A DNA stretch of 64,000 bases from Balanoglossus misakiensis (lineage: Eukaryota; Hemichordata), in the NCBI GenBank assembly GCA_040954595.2, contig CM082597.2, forward strand, positions 8,308,001-8,372,000, in the 5' to 3' direction. The translations under genes were made by a program, and so were the position numbers. Positions 1 through 11,837 of this stretch are shown here, in pieces. The notes under the pieces are model-generated. The model had not been told where the DNA came from and searched no databases. It saw only the letters and a program-made list of their open reading frames with translations. Numbering within the stretch: position 1 is the first letter of the stretch; each line of letters opens with the position of its first letter.

Positions 1-678
1 GATTCGGTAGCCAGCGCAGCCATACCCAGAATAGCCGAGAGGCTAGCTGCACGCCCGCAGCTCGGAATGGTTTCTGGAATTAGACCTACTTCTGTACAAC
101 TACAAGGTGTTGTACGGATAGCTGCAAATCACCCAATACCAGACAAAACAATCGAGCGACGGTAACGTAGCTATATAGGCGATTGTACTAAAAGCAACGA
201 CTGGAATATGAGCTTACCGAAAAGACGTCTTGATCCCGCGGCAAGTAGAAGGAAAGTGGTCGAAACCGGAAACGGGTCAATGATCACCTGTTGTTATGGT
301 GAGTAGAACGTGTTACCCAATCACAGACCAAAGTTAGCATTACGACACACTAATGAATATGCATACATGCTACAGCTGCATATTTTATTTCTTTAGAACG
401 CTCTGGAACATGCTCGCATTCGAAAGAATATCTCATTTGCTTCTTGAGTGTGAGTGCATCATTGTCTACACAATAAAAATCGGGGGGGGGGGGCACAGTG
501 GGTAATTTCTACCACAGCCACGCATTTCAAACCAGGCAAGCGAACTGCAAACTTCCGGTGTCTGAGCAACGGGTTTGATGTGCCTTGTGTTGTGCACACT
601 ATAATACTTATGTGTCAGTTTGGTCAGTCAGACCACGATACCCGAAATCGTAAAATGCTTGGGTTAGGTCGCGTCGAG
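1..678. other. No gene recognised
   Basis: I see no supported exon here. The stretch holds a poly-G run at about 482-493 and otherwise mixed-composition sequence. The open frame from 454 to 789 has no recognisable domain and runs into a repeat arm, so I do not call it. Confidence 0.5.
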
Positions 679-1000
679 GAGGCTGCAACTGCGGCCACAG
701 GTCAAGTCGGTGTGTTTTGTAAAAGACGTATTTCATGTGGGACCACAATTTGTGTCCTAAACCCCTGCGTCGCTCACGGTGATTGGTAGCTCTAATGTCC
801 CTATGTCCCCTTTCCGTTCAGTCATTGGCTGCCTATACGTCATTTCGTCTCATTAGTATTTACTGTTCCGAATTCAGCTCATTCATTGGCTGCTTTACGT
901 TATTGTCCCTTGCCTCACTTTCGAGTGTTCATAGCCTCGTTCTTGTATGTGCTCCTCACCGTCACGTAATATGCGGGACTAGCCAAAGACTCCCAGACTC
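679..1000 (+). repeat. Left arm of inverted repeat (pairs with 2585-2908)
   Basis: The arm begins near GAGGCTGCAACTGCGGCC at 679, and the complementary end is at 2908. The inner limit is around 986-1000, where similarity to the other arm fades. The 88- and 79-residue open frames in the two arms are nearly identical only because the DNA is repeated. They are not genes. Confidence 0.8.
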
Positions 1001-1388
1001 CAGGTGTTTCAATCTTGACTTTGTGAAGCCGCCAATTTTCCCCAACTAAAAAGAAACGTGGGCCTAGGAGCGACGTGATTGAATCATAGAAACTGTTTCG
1101 GGCAACAGAAACCCCAAGAGCATATTGACACTTTGCGATTTTTAAACCATCTTTTCATTTTTCCCCTTTTCAGTGTTTGTTTTGCCGTTACCAAACACAT
1201 TGTCAAGCTAACGCAAAAAATAAAATCGCGTGGCTGAAAAGTACTCCGTAATACCAATGTCTCTGCGCGCGCGCACACACACACACACATCAGCGCAGTT
1301 GCATATTTCGAATATAACAAGTACAAAAAAACACATCATTATTTTATTTTAAAGATCTTTAGCTTAGCTAGTAAATTTGCGCCAAGAC

Positions 1389-1799
1389 TCAACGCATTAA
1401 ACGATTCAATCTGATATGTCGCTGGGCTAAAAATGCGCACACTTCTACAATAATCGGCATTAGCCAACGTGGGTGCCGATAAACAGAATTAATTGCCCTA
1501 TAAGTTTTCATATATTTTATGGCATGTTCAACATAAACTCGGGCAAAATTAAATTCTCTATTGAATACGAGCATCTCTGGGCGGTACGGACCACGCAACT
1601 CACGGGTTGGAAATCTCGTTAATAGCGGATACATATTTGGGTATCCTTGGTCTGCCAAAAAATATACATCTCGTGGAATCTGCAATTCACCTTCCAACCC
1701 TATCGATGGTAACAATCTGTACTGCATGGCATCATTAGCATGTCCCAGAAATCCCCGGGCCCGACTGAATGAAAATAATGTTACATTGATTGTCCACAA
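1389..1799 (-). pseudogene. PIF/Harbinger transposase (DDE_Tnp_4, HARBI1-like), C-terminal fragment
   Basis: The 136-residue frame matches the C-terminal half of Harbinger nucleases, which cut DNA with a DDE triad. Visible are GHANDA (about residues 19-24), FLADQGYP, which carries the second catalytic aspartate, and the VEHAIKYMK block with the catalytic glutamate, followed by the family's closing helix. The N-terminal part with the first aspartate is absent: HARBI1-like proteins are about 350 residues, so more than half is missing. The methionine at 1799 is only the start of the open frame, not a convincing true start. The family is certain; whether an upstream exon exists elsewhere is not. 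Confidence 0.8.
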
Positions 1800-1800
1800 T

Positions 1801-1977
1801 AACTTGGGTGCTCATTGCATGATGACGAGCCCAAGAGAGACCACCACAGGGCTGTACCATCTAGTGCGAGAGGCCCATGAATTATATGTGGACTTCTTGA
1901 GAAACACTCTCCCTGACACTATGGCGAATGTAAACCGCACGCTGGATCGCCTCAACGACCACTTAGACAGATTGTGA
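1801..1977 (+). CDS. Possible terminal exon of the second Harbinger protein
   Basis: The plus-strand frame closes at 1977 with an amphipathic, leucine-rich tail (ending NRTLDRLNDHLDRL). An AATAAA lies 13 bases after the stop, at 1990-1995. It is convergent with the nuclease fragment, an arrangement seen in two-gene Harbinger elements whose second product is a Myb/SANT-like DNA-binding protein. No Myb motif is visible in this piece, so the assignment rests on position and the polyadenylation signal. The part of the frame before 1800 is the antisense shadow of the nuclease. Confidence 0.3.
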   Translation, partial: NLGAHCMMTSPRETTTGLYHLVREAHELYVDFLRNTLPDTMANVNRTLDRLNDHLDRL

Positions 1978-2584
1978 GCACACAACATGAATAAAATATT
2001 TTTTTATCTATCACCTAAGATTTGTCATTTATCTGTTTTTTTTTTAATATTCCCCACCACCAATGCAACAGCCCCTTACATGAAGACTTAGCCTTTTAGT
2101 GATAGTATCTTGTATCGATAAAGAGCATATTGCAAACATATTGAAGGAAATGCCAATACAATTGCCAGGAAACAAATAGCGAGAGCACAAACATTTCCCA
2201 GAGTTCCGCTGTTGAATATATCTTTTTTTATCTTTATACTGCCCAAATATGTTTTTATTTTCTAGGAATAGAAAAAAAAACACATATTTGACATTCAGGG
2301 GGTACTTAGACTCTATGGCAGTCGCTGTGCCTGTCGATAAGGAATGAAATTTTCATACTGCATACGACGCGCCGCCGCGCCGCGCCGCGCCAGGCAAAGC
2401 CACTAGCGACTGTGTGATTAGCGTCGCGTCCATATGACGTTCTAGCGGAGGCGCATTTCAGTATTGGGGCAAGACTAGGGAATGGCCCGTAGCTTTGACG
2501 CCGGAGCTTCATGACACGGTGACAAACAATAGGGTGCAGCGCAGGTGCAAAACAAATTTAGTCTTTACATATGTTTCGACCATG

Positions 2585-2908
2585 CTCTGTCTGGTAATGA
2601 TTGGCTAGTCCCGCATATTACGTGACGGTGAGGAGCACATAAAAGAACGAGGCAATGAACACTCGAAAGTGAGGCAAGGGACAAGAACGTAAAGCAGCCG
2701 ATGAATGAGCTGAATTCGGAACAGTAAATACTAATGAGACGAAATGACGTATAGGCAGCCAATGACTGAACGGAAAGGGGACATAGGGACATTAGAGCTA
2801 CCAATCACCGTGAGCGACGCAGGGGTTTAGGACACAAATTGTGGTCCCACATGAAATACGTCTTTTACAAAACACACCGACTTGACCTGTGGCCGCAGTT
2901 GCAGCCTC
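2585..2908 (-). repeat. Right arm of inverted repeat (pairs with 679-1000)
   Basis: This is the reverse complement of 679-1000 and ends at GCAGCCTC (2901-2908). Sequence outside both arms is unrelated, which fixes the outer limits of the structure. Confidence 0.8.
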
Positions 2909-5540
2909 GTAAATGCGTCCCGAACAGCAACACGCTCGCTCTTCCCACAGTCACTGTGCTCTACCTTACTGTCGATCGTTTCCATGTCAGTTTTACGTTG
3001 GCTCGTTACAATGCCCCTATGCTTATCGTAATTCCGGGATCGTAATTATTATTTTATTATTATTATGATTATTAGTTATCTTTATTTCAGACACAACCGT
3101 CCATAGAAATAGGTTACAAAAAAACTGACACAAACACTAGAAAAGTAATAAATAAAATAAATGTAAAGAATATAATAGTTTTAAGAATCAATATAAAATG
3201 TCAATCCAGTGGGCATAAAGCGCATATCACATGACACAAGGCGATTGATCAAGACATTGGGACTAGCACAGAGACGAACAGAAAAATTAAAAGCGACTTT
3301 TCTTCTCATGACGAGAAGCAGTTTACGGCGTTTAGAACACATGTTTTAGAGACACTTTCGTGTCCGGGGTGACCAAGAAGTCTTCGAAGTGAATTATTGT
3401 GACATACGATGATATTCTGGATATTATACGAATTAAAATCGCACCATAAATGAGAGTCATAAATGTTATTACAAAGGCATTAAATGAACGCAATTTCACA
3501 TCGACAGAACACGAATTGGACTTTCTCAGGAGAAAATTAGGCCTAGCCCTTCCACACGTTATGTATTCGTGGTATGATAGTCCCACTGATCTGATATGAC
3601 GACACGCTCGCTTTTTTTGTGGCCTTTTGTCCCGTTCGCCAGCACTGTGTATAGGCCTGCGTTTACCGTTAACACACTATCCCGTTCGCCAACTTTACTG
3701 AACTGCAAATTGAAGAATCGGTTTGCGGCTAGGCCGAAACGGTCGGGGTCGCGTACATTACAGGCCGAACCGATAAGATTAAGTGCCGTAACGACTTGCT
3801 ACCAACTGGGAAGGCTACGAGCCAAGAGCATATTGCAGCTCAGTGTGGCAGGGCCGGTGGTGTGTCTTACGGGCGATGTCTCCACACACTGTACTGCTCT
3901 GTTTGATAAGAGTGTCCAAGCTTCGGACAAGGGTCATGTTCGGACTTATGTCTTAACTTTGCTTTGTAAACACATTACCAAAGTACAACCCACCCATGTT
4001 TGCAGAGAAATTAGATGAAGTCACATGGCGGAGTTCTCATCCTATCGGGATGCGTTTATCTCGGAATCGGCTGCTTTTCCATCGTCGAGTTTGATTTCAT
4101 GTCCGATTCATAGTCGAGTTATATGATGATCCCTGGTTGATATATATTTTTTTCGGGCGGGGGGGGGGGGGGTCATGGGATCGATAATTCGAGGCAGGAG
4201 AAGAAATATGTCGACAGCGCAAATTGCCATTTTCTCGCTTTGTTTCGTCGATTGTGACAACTTCAAAAGAATTAAACTTCGCTCTGCATTGGCCGATGGG
4301 TCTTAAATTTTACCCATCTAACAAAACGACTTTGTAGTCGATAAAGTGCTCCCAGCTGGAATAAACGTTGATTCAATTCGACTCATCATGAATTTGATCC
4401 AATTTTCTAAAAACCTAACTTGCGGGCGCTGTTACTTCTCAATGGACGCTGGAAACGTAACACAAACTGGTCGTTTTTTCATACTTGTGCTCTAAGTAGG
4501 ATGTGTGGCCAACATTGTGACTTAATTTTTTGTTATTGACCTAATACCAAACGAGCTGATATTACCTTGTTTCGAAAAACTGTCCCAAAACTGCCAAACT
4601 CGAATATTCAAACATCACCAAAATTGTACAATATCTTACATCAATCAGTATGAGGAACATGCTTACCAAAGTTCAGAGCAATCCAACAGGTGGTTTCACA
4701 AACAAAAACTTCTGACGTAAAATTGCAACCTATAGGCAGCTTTATACTGAATTTTTAGAGAAATCGGCCAATCACTTTCATAGAAGATGTGGAAAAAATG
4801 ACACAAGTCATAAAAAGTAGAAAATTAACGATATTAGGTTCAAACTTATAGAGCTCTGTGATGTTGGTAGTAGATATATGCATACCAATTTTCAGAGCAA
4901 TCTGACCAGTAGTTTCCAGCTAATGCGTCCGAGAACAGCCAAAACAGAGAACAGAACAGCCAAAGTGAGAGAACAGAATAGCCAAAACTATCAACAGCGT
5001 TTAACTCCACATCTGTAAGCAGACAATTTGTTGGAGCGATATTCAGGTCCAAGAAAACTCAAACTTCAATCAGACAGAACATACTGGTCATCACAATTGC
5101 CTTCTGATTGGAATCTGTATGGAAAAGCAACAACAAATACTAATCCTTGTCTGAAATCAAAGAGACAGACAAAAGCACTCATTTTATCAGAATATTTATT
5201 TTAAGTATGCAAAAATCCTTACATGAAATCTCTGTCTATTTATTTATCATGATAGGAAAATTGTTGGAATAAAAATATCAAAGATATTCCTTCCTAATGC
5301 TGCATATAATATTTACATACTCTGGCAGTCTTGTAAGTACAATGAAATGTTAGTCAAAAGCTCTTCTTAAGAACTGAGTAATTCTCAGTACAAAAAGCAA
5401 TATGTGGAAAATACCAACTTAGCATCTAATGCAAAATCAACAAAATTGAGGAATGGTGTCCCCCCTCCCCTTCAGCACTATACATGATTCTACAGCCTCA
5501 TGGGGTCATTCTTCACACACACATAAAATGAATGGCTGAT
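2909..5540. other. No gene recognised
   Basis: AT-rich sequence with a short ATT-rich tract near 3045-3075 and a poly-G run at about 4159-4172. No exon with a family match and plausible splice sites was found on either strand. The open frames at 3332-3586 and 3596-4018 show no recognisable domain. Confidence 0.5.
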
Positions 5541-5542
5541 TA

Positions 5543-5719
5543 CATGAAATATTTTCGAAAAGTCAATAAGTGGTCACGAAAGGCTCTTGTTTTTGTTAAA
5601 ATTAAAAAAAATGTTAGGAAATTCAAGAAAAGTAGAAAGCAATGTTTTCAGGTTTTTTGGCTCTTGCATGATTCGTGCAAAATTATCGCTCATGAAAATT
5701 TCCTGTTTTACAGTACATC
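5543..5719. mobile_element. Diverged copy of the palindromic ACTGTAAAACAC MITE
   Basis: The right part (TTTTTTGGCTCTTGCATGAT, then TTTTACAGTA at the end) matches the right half of the MITE family seen many times in the second half of the window. The left half is too diverged to place its end exactly. Confidence 0.5.
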
Positions 5720-6255
5720 TTAAGTATCTTTTTTTCACACCAGAAGACAATGCATAGTTGCTTTGTGTATGGCAGACTTTGTATTACGATAGACACTGAC
5801 AACCAGTTACATCTGTCTAGCATACAAATATGGTCATATTGAAATAAGGCATTACAATGGAAACGAAGTAAAGCTAATGCAAGAATTAGTACAGAACAAA
5901 TCTATTCTGTTACTACACTGGAATAACCATTCTGTGTTATTTGATCTGTTTAAAAATTATTTTCTTTTATAATCAAGGAACTAAACACTGAAGAATGAAT
6001 GGAGGTGATAGCTTTGGAATGGATGTGTGTGTACAGGAAATACTGATGAGAATGATAAATATTCCAAATCCCCAACACTTGACTGTCTGGAATATTTGAA
6101 AATTCCTGCATACCTTGAGAAATTTCTGACATTTCTTTGGGGATCTGGGTTTCATTTAGTATGGGGATCTGGGTTTCATTTAGTATATAGAAGTTACAAT
6201 GGTAATGAAGGCATGAACAGTCTCCTGTTCATTATAGTCAGTTTCCTGTATGAAT

Positions 6256-6534
6256 TTATTGATTCAGAATATCAAAAAGACTCATGTCATCAGCCAGCAG
6301 ACTACTACTTGATTGTTGCTGTGTTTGTTGCATGCTGGGTGCCAAGCCCATCTGAGGTACCTGTGGTCACGGCCGTGGCTGGTGTCCTAGTGACAGCTGT
6401 TGTTGTTGTGATTGCTGTTGTTGTAAGAACTGCTGTTGCTGTCGCCATGTTTGTTGTGTTGCTGCTGGTTGTTGTTGTTGTGGTGGTGGTGGTGGAATGC
6501 TTGCTTGTGTTCCGTTGGCTTGTTGTTGCTGCTG
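6256..6534 (-). pseudogene. Terminal exon of a glutamine-rich protein
   Basis: After an acceptor (TTCAATAG) at 6535, the minus strand reads a frame rich in Gln and Pro: QQQQQANGTQ at the start, PPPPPQQQQ, and a tail ending LLADDMSLFDILNQ before TAA at 6256-6258. The exon is 279 bp, a whole number of codons. One in-frame TGA (6367-6369) interrupts it. The low-complexity Q/P composition with an acidic-hydrophobic tail resembles activation domains of transcriptional coactivators, but I do not recognise the family. The plus-strand valine-rich open frame over the same bases is its shadow. Confidence 0.5.
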
Positions 6535-6979
6535 CTATTGAATGCAAACAAAATGGCTTTCTTTTTAAAGTCACTTCACAGAATGTGGTAATGTGTCAGG
6601 AGACAGCTCTGTTTAACGTTGTTCACATTTGTCAATCAGACTGAAATTTAGGGCGGCATATAGTAACTATGGCAAATAGATTTAGGCTGTGTCTAAAATT
6701 TGATGGTTAGTTTCAGGACCCCCATTGACCTAATTAATTATGTACATGCCTAATTCTACACTAACCAATCGATCTTTAGATTTTGTAGGACATAAATCAG
6801 TTTAGGATCAACACTTTTTGACAAAATTTTGGGTATCCACAGCAGATAATCCTTGGCATTCTGTAGAAACCCTGGGAATCGCTTGGGCCAGGTGAACACT
6901 GCTTGCAGCTTTAATTCACTATGTAATCAGATGCAGACATTTTGAAAACAACGTGATTTAAATTCTAAGGAAACTTTTG

Positions 6980-7310
6980 TTAAAGGGTTATGATCGACTA
7001 ATGCGCATGTGCTAAAGCAAAAACTCTGGGTACAAAAACTTTATCAATGACACAATTCTGTCTATACAACAGACAATATGGCGGCAACCATAGTCTGTGT
7101 TGTAGATTTGGAAAAGACAGCAAATTAAGTGAAAAGAAGAGACAAAACGAAAGTCTTCTTTTATGGTGTGCAAGAAATATGGAAGGAAGCGAAGGCAGTC
7201 CACTATTTGAATGCACACACATAAAATTTGCAGATATTTGGATTGGACGTTATTTTGTACACACAAATTACGCACATGTGCCTAAGAGTAAGAGGATTGT
7301 CGGCATTTAA
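6980..7310. mobile_element. TTAA-flanked MITE, family B (AGGG..ATGATCG ends)
   Basis: About 330 bp flanked by TTAA at 6980-6983 and 7307-7310, with inverted ends containing GCGCATGTG and CACATGTGC. Relatives lie at 42.13-48.00 kb (split by an LTR element), 48.00-48.33 kb and 55.28-55.63 kb. TTAA duplication is the signature of piggyBac-type transposition. It lies in the intron between the two glutamine-rich exons. Confidence 0.8.
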
Positions 7311-7660
7311 AACTCACTAACTGTCTGCCACAGGTTATCATCAGTGCTTCCACACTGGTACCATGGAACAACTAGAAGAGTCAAAAATAAGACTGAGACA
7401 AGATTTGTTGTATTCCTCTGTCTAATTTAGGTCTGCTTTGGGCAAACAGTGCATTGAGTTTATTCTGCGTGACTGTCAGGTCCCCAATACATTAAAATAA
7501 GTTTGGGAATGGAACAGACCATGTTATTTGTAACATCAAGAAAGCTCCTTTTTTGAGAAAAATGATTTCATTTTTCCCCACATAACAATTCCCAGGAGTG
7601 ACACGGGTTTCAGTGTTGGTTTTCAAAATATTCACTGTTCACATTATTGTGACAACTTAC

Positions 7661-7900
7661 TTGTAAGAGGTGTCTTAGTTGTTGATGTGTTGTTTTACAT
7701 TGGATGGCTGTGCTGGCACTGCTTGTTGTTGTTGTTGGGCTCTCTGTTGTTGTAACCTTTGTAACTGCTAATGTTGTTGATGTTGTTGTCTTAGTGCTAT
7801 GAGTTGACTTTGTCTTGCATGTTGATCTTGCTGTTGTTTCAATTCAATTTCTATTTTTCTGTGCCATCTCTAGATTCTTCTGCAGTGCTTGAATATTCCT
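7661..7900 (-). pseudogene. Internal exon of the glutamine-rich protein, broken
   Basis: A good acceptor (TTTCAG) at 7901 and a good donor (GTAAGTTG) below 7661 bound a 240-bp exon. It reads RNIQALQKNLEMAQK and then, after a one-base shift, IEIELKQQQDQHARQSQL and further Gln-rich sequence. In-frame TAG and TAA interrupt the Gln-rich part at positions where CAG or CAA would be expected. The first part looks helical and could be a coiled coil. It precedes the 6256-6534 exon on the same strand and shares its composition, so both are taken as one decayed gene. Confidence 0.45.
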
Positions 7901-9441
7901 CTGAAAGATCAAACAAAGAAAAGTGTAAACAGTCAAACATTGTCATGTGTCTACCTACAGGTAACATGACTACAGGAGCCTCAGCCAATCCAAGCTTTTC
8001 ACTTGTGAGACTATTGAAATCAATTTAAAGCTCAGTAACTCCAACTTCGGGTTATTTCCTCAATAATTTTGTTTTGGTGGTCACCTTTCATTGAACAATG
8101 AATGGGCAAGTGCTTGCTCACTTCTTCAGTGAATTTCACTGTTTGTTTATCTCATCATAAAAACTTGGGCACCACAGTCCTTTGGACAAAAATATTCATG
8201 TGCGGTGATTTAAAATCAATGTTGCAAGAAGCAGAATTAATCACAGGATTAACGGCTTCTGTTTGAAAAAATACTAAATGCTAAATATGCCATATGCCGC
8301 ACACAGAGTGATCACATTAGTCAATTGGACCGCTGTTCCAAATTACTAAAATGATTGCAACATTTTAATATTATATTTATTTTACAAACCCTTGCATCTG
8401 AGCTTCACTTTAAAGTACTTCCATTTACTAGTAGTACAAGTACACATCAGTTAACATTGACAGCTAGGCATGACATCATAGATGTACGACTTCAAAATTG
8501 ATATTCTGAACAGTGAGGGCGCTCTATCATAGAGGGTTTTAATGAACATGTGTATTGAATTTCATGAATCAGATATGTTGATGAAAACTGCGTATTTTAA
8601 CATACGCTTATAGTTAATGCATTTGCAGTATCTAGTCATATTACAATAATACACCAGACATGTTCTTAACTCAACTCAATGTGTGTAAGTTGAATTTCTG
8701 ACCATACTCAGATTACCCAAGTCCCTGTGACCAACTATACTGCAAGTATACAGAATTGAACTCCGGAAAAACTAGTCACCTTCAATACTTGAACTGGAGC
8801 CACATCCAAAACTTGACTTTCAGATCTTTTATCAAATCAGTTCTCCTTTTAGAATTAGAACTCCCATGCAATTTTTGTGACAGGAGAGAAAATTTAAATT
8901 GGACACCTGCAATCTGAATAATTTCTTCAGTCCCTTTGGTGTTAGACGGGTTTGACTGTACTTGAAAGTGCAGTTGATATACACAACAAAAATGCAAAAA
9001 AATTTAATTGTAGACAGTCAGAATTTTGAGGCTGGGAATCATTTACATAGTTACCAGAGTCAATACTGTCACAGTAGTCCATTTCTCTATGTACCAAATT
9101 GTAATAAAACATTGCTATGCAGTCATGTTACCCTTCCAAGACGCGAACACGAGGCCAGAGTAAAAACTTGATTGTCTTGTGTATCAACACTATAGTTGGG
9201 ACTGACTTTCGACAGCCACATTTTATTGTAAGGTCAGTTTTACACTCAACTTGTATCATGTATACAACAAACTAGATGAGCTCGAGCAGTACTCCGTAAC
9301 CTACTGGCCTCCCTTTTCACATTGTCTGCTTGGAGATGACACCTTATTTTGGAAGTGTGCCCTCTTTATGAAAAAGTGTATAATGTCATAATTCATGAAG
9401 TGTTCTGTTACATGTGTAACAGACAGAAATCAACACAAGTG
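7901..9441. other. No gene recognised
   Basis: AT-rich sequence without a supportable exon on either strand. The bases at about 8945-8962 read as a solitary end of the CAGTCAAACC repeat family present at 9442. Confidence 0.4.
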
Positions 9442-9593
9442 CAGTCAAACCTGTCTATTGTGGCTAGTGAAGGGACTTTCCTAAACTGGCCATTATACCT
9501 GGTAAAAAGGTCAATTAATGTAGATATAAATTACACAGGGACTAGAAAAATGTGGCCACTATATAGAGGTGGCCACTCACAGAGGTTTGACTG
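9442..9593. mobile_element. Short MITE with CAGTCAAACCT ends
   Basis: A stretch of about 150 bp begins CAGTCAAACCTGTCTA and ends AGAGGTTTGACTG, so its ends are inverted copies. GGCCA motifs are repeated inside. No coding capacity is seen. Confidence 0.7.
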
Positions 9594-9734
9594 TATGTTA
9601 ATTTGTGCCATGAATAGCAGACATTTACCAATGACAGTACAATGTATGATTTCAGTGTCACATATCCATGTATTAGACACTTACATTGTACAAACACATA
9701 CATCTTACTTTCTCTCCAAATTGTAGATACTCAC

Positions 9735-9844
9735 CAACACGTGTATGTTGAATCCTGGTCTGCAACCACACTGGTAACGGGCTGGTGTGTTGTATCATAC
9801 TTGTTGGCATGGCGACCAACCAGCTTGATCGCACTCATTGTCAT
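9735..9844 (-). pseudogene. Calcium-binding EGF exon, broken
   Basis: An acceptor (CCCATAG) at 9845 and a donor (GTGAGT) below 9735 bound an exon that opens with DDNECDQAG, the calcium-binding EGF consensus. It later shows QCGCRPGFN, the end of the fold. The third cysteine position is a TGA (complement at 9795-9797), and the length of 110 bp is not a multiple of three, unlike normal cbEGF exons. Such modules occur in extracellular matrix and signalling proteins. This exon is on the same strand as the VWC array but far from it, so it may belong to the same gene or to another EGF protein. Confidence 0.6.
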
Positions 9845-10281
9845 CTATGGGAAAAAACACAAATATCATAAATTGTGTTTGAATGAATACATCTGAATTA
9901 CAGTTGTCCTTGAGTGCACATTTGAAAATATACGACAAGAGAAAAAAATTGAAAGAAACTTAATAAATATCATCTGGCATATAACTTGGACATATCATAT
10001 GTTTATCTGTACCAGTACTGTATACTGATGAACAAACAATGTAGTAACCACATTACATTTTACAAGCTAGTGTTCTGCAAGCCAAAAATATCACACACGA
10101 GACAACAAACTCAATTAGTTTTTAAATGTGTAACTTTGGAAAGTGCCTGATAACTTGTATTTATTATTTGTTTTACATGGTGACTCGCTGTAAAGTCTGT
10201 CACTTACAACTTGTGTAAGCGCCCTTTTGAGGCAGGAAATTCCTATTGGCCTATCCCCTCCCCACTCAAATAAAAACTTAC

Positions 10282-10401
10282 CTAAACAATTGACATGATC
10301 TGCACTCATAGAGAAACCATCATCACCACAACAACAGCTGAATCAACCCTCTGCATTGAGACAACCTCCAGCACAGACAGAATCTGAACACTCATTCACA
10401 T
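10282..10401 (-). pseudogene. Calcium-binding EGF exon with a stop codon
   Basis: The exon is 120 bp with a proper acceptor (TTTTCAG) and donor (GTAAGTTT). It reads DVNECSDSVCAGGCLNAEG, then a stop, then FSCCCGDDGF, a cbEGF module with six cysteines in the usual order. The TGA (complement at 10343-10345) sits where Ser is typical before Phe-Ser-Cys, and one base would account for it. The exon is phase 1-1 like the cbEGF exons at 34.4 and 58.7 kb. It lies about 260 bp outside the left end of the MULE. Confidence 0.65.
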
Positions 10402-10661
10402 CTGAAAATAGAGAAAAAAAACATCCATTGTAATTATTCAAGTCAATACCAATCCTCCCTTCCATTAACAATTTCCCTAAAGGGAACAAATTCACATGGC
10501 TTTGAAATTAAGTATTAACAGTGATATTTTAATATTTCTAACAGACACGACTTTTCTAAACTTTGAGTCTTTTTGTGGATTTGTAGAAATTATCTACAAA
10601 CTGAGCTGTCAGGTCATGGCTGTTTGTGCTTTGGCATGCACACATATCCCAGAATGGGCTA

Positions 10662-11284
10662 GTTATACTTTGCGAAACAACGAAACAGCGAAACAGCGAA
10701 ACGACGAAACCATTATTAAAATAGGGGCCAGTCATCAAGACGGTGGCGTATGATTTTTTTAAAAGTTTCCAAATTAAAACGTAAGCGAGCCAAGAAAACT
10801 ACAGGTCAGATAAATTGTTTTCTCGGAAATTCGACATTAGAATCAAATTTGGCGTTGGAAACAAACGGCGGGTCGCCAGTTCCTGGTCTGCGGTCTGGTA
10901 CTATGTAGTGGTAGAGTCGACGTCGTGTGCGCGCAAACGATTCATGCCAAACTGCTACATATACACAGTGAATACGCGCGCGCACAACGAAACCACAAAA
11001 GATCGAAACCTCAAAATGCGGCAGCAACTGACACTATTTCCTTAAATACCACAAGGCGGGGGAGGCATGAATTGCAATTAAGATAATAAAGAAATTTTGA
11101 CAATGATACTGTGTTGTGTGAGTTACATGTGTTTCTATATATAACTACTACTTTTACCCCCCATCAGTGTTTGACCCTCGAAAGCTTACGGACACTACTG
11201 CTTTGTTTCAACTAATCCTTCGCCCTGTGAATATACTCGTACATTGACCTTTTGGGGCGGGATTCTTTTTCGGCGGGCAATCGC
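10662..11284 (+). repeat. Left terminal inverted repeat of the MULE
   Basis: The outer end carries short tandem GAAACAGC/GAAACGAC units (10675-10700), and the inner end stops after GGCGGGCAATCGC. It matches 21234-21857 in reverse complement with only scattered differences and two small indels. MULE ends usually contain the transposase promoter, so transcription of the zinc-finger gene probably starts near or inside this arm. Confidence 0.85.
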
Positions 11285-11750
11285 TAGCGGGCGTATGCAT
11301 CGCCTTCTCAACACGAACAGCGTCACCATATAGTTACGTCATTACGTCCGTTGCATGCTGTCAGTGTCGACGTCAGTGTAGAATAGAAGAAACCATGATG
11401 TCTTTCGAAGACGTTTTCATTTGATTTTTCGCGTAAGTTAAACCCGGTTAAGTTATTTCTACAACCATTTGTTAGTGAGGCAAGCCTTTCCCTTTACCTT
11501 TAGACATTAGTATGGCATTGATCAATTTGAAAGGGGTGGGGGTCTGGGCAAGCGCCCACCCATATAAACGCCCGGGCGCTAACGCCGTCTCCAGTACGGG
11601 TAGTACATGGGAATACTTCGCTTGAGTTTCTTAAAAAGTATTAGTATACAAGAGTACGATTAACTATTGTGAAAATCAAAATATACACATATTATTAACA
11701 TGATAATAATGGTTTAGATATTGTTAATGTCTCTTTTTCTTGATTGTCAG

Positions 11751-11837
11751 GAACCATGAAAATGACTGGACGTGCAAGGAGTGCAGTTTCCTTAATGATG
11801 CCAAAGCAGAATGTTGCCGTGTTTGTCATGCAATCAG
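11751..11837 (+). CDS. MULE gene, RanBP2/NZF zinc-finger exon 1
   Basis: An 87-bp exon between TGATTGTCAG and GTAAGAAA, reading W-T-C-K-E-C-S-F-L-N-D then C-R-V-C. This is the C-x2-C-x10-C-x2-C zinc-binding pattern of RanBP2/Npl4-type fingers, which are about 30 residues long and bind RNA or ubiquitin. Entry and exit phases are both 2, so the exon can be duplicated without harming the frame. Two later exons are copies of it. The true start codon lies upstream; the ATG inside this exon is in another frame. No first coding exon could be fixed between 11.29 and 11.75 kb. Confidence 0.7.

Larger units (their letters stand above)
679..2908. mobile_element. Harbinger-type element remnant between long inverted arms
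   Basis: The stretch from 679 to about 1000 is repeated in reverse complement from about 2585 to 2908, with over 90% identity by eye. The interval between holds a Harbinger-type nuclease fragment on the minus strand and a convergent plus-strand open frame ending at a polyadenylation signal. PIF/Harbinger elements normally carry two genes, a nuclease and a Myb/SANT-like protein, and have short inverted ends and 3-bp target duplications. Arms of 320 bp are long for that group, and I found no clear target duplication beside 679 or 2908. The element could instead be a foldback that captured a Harbinger fragment. Confidence 0.6.

Noticed and set aside
6027-6644. Plus-strand open frame with a long valine-rich hydrophobic stretch, like a membrane protein
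   Set aside because: It is the antisense of the CAA/CAG glutamine repeats in the minus-strand terminal exon.
10806-11027. Conserved 73-residue frame found in both arms of the MULE
   Set aside because: The similarity is due to the inverted repeat DNA; no codon bias or domain supports a protein.
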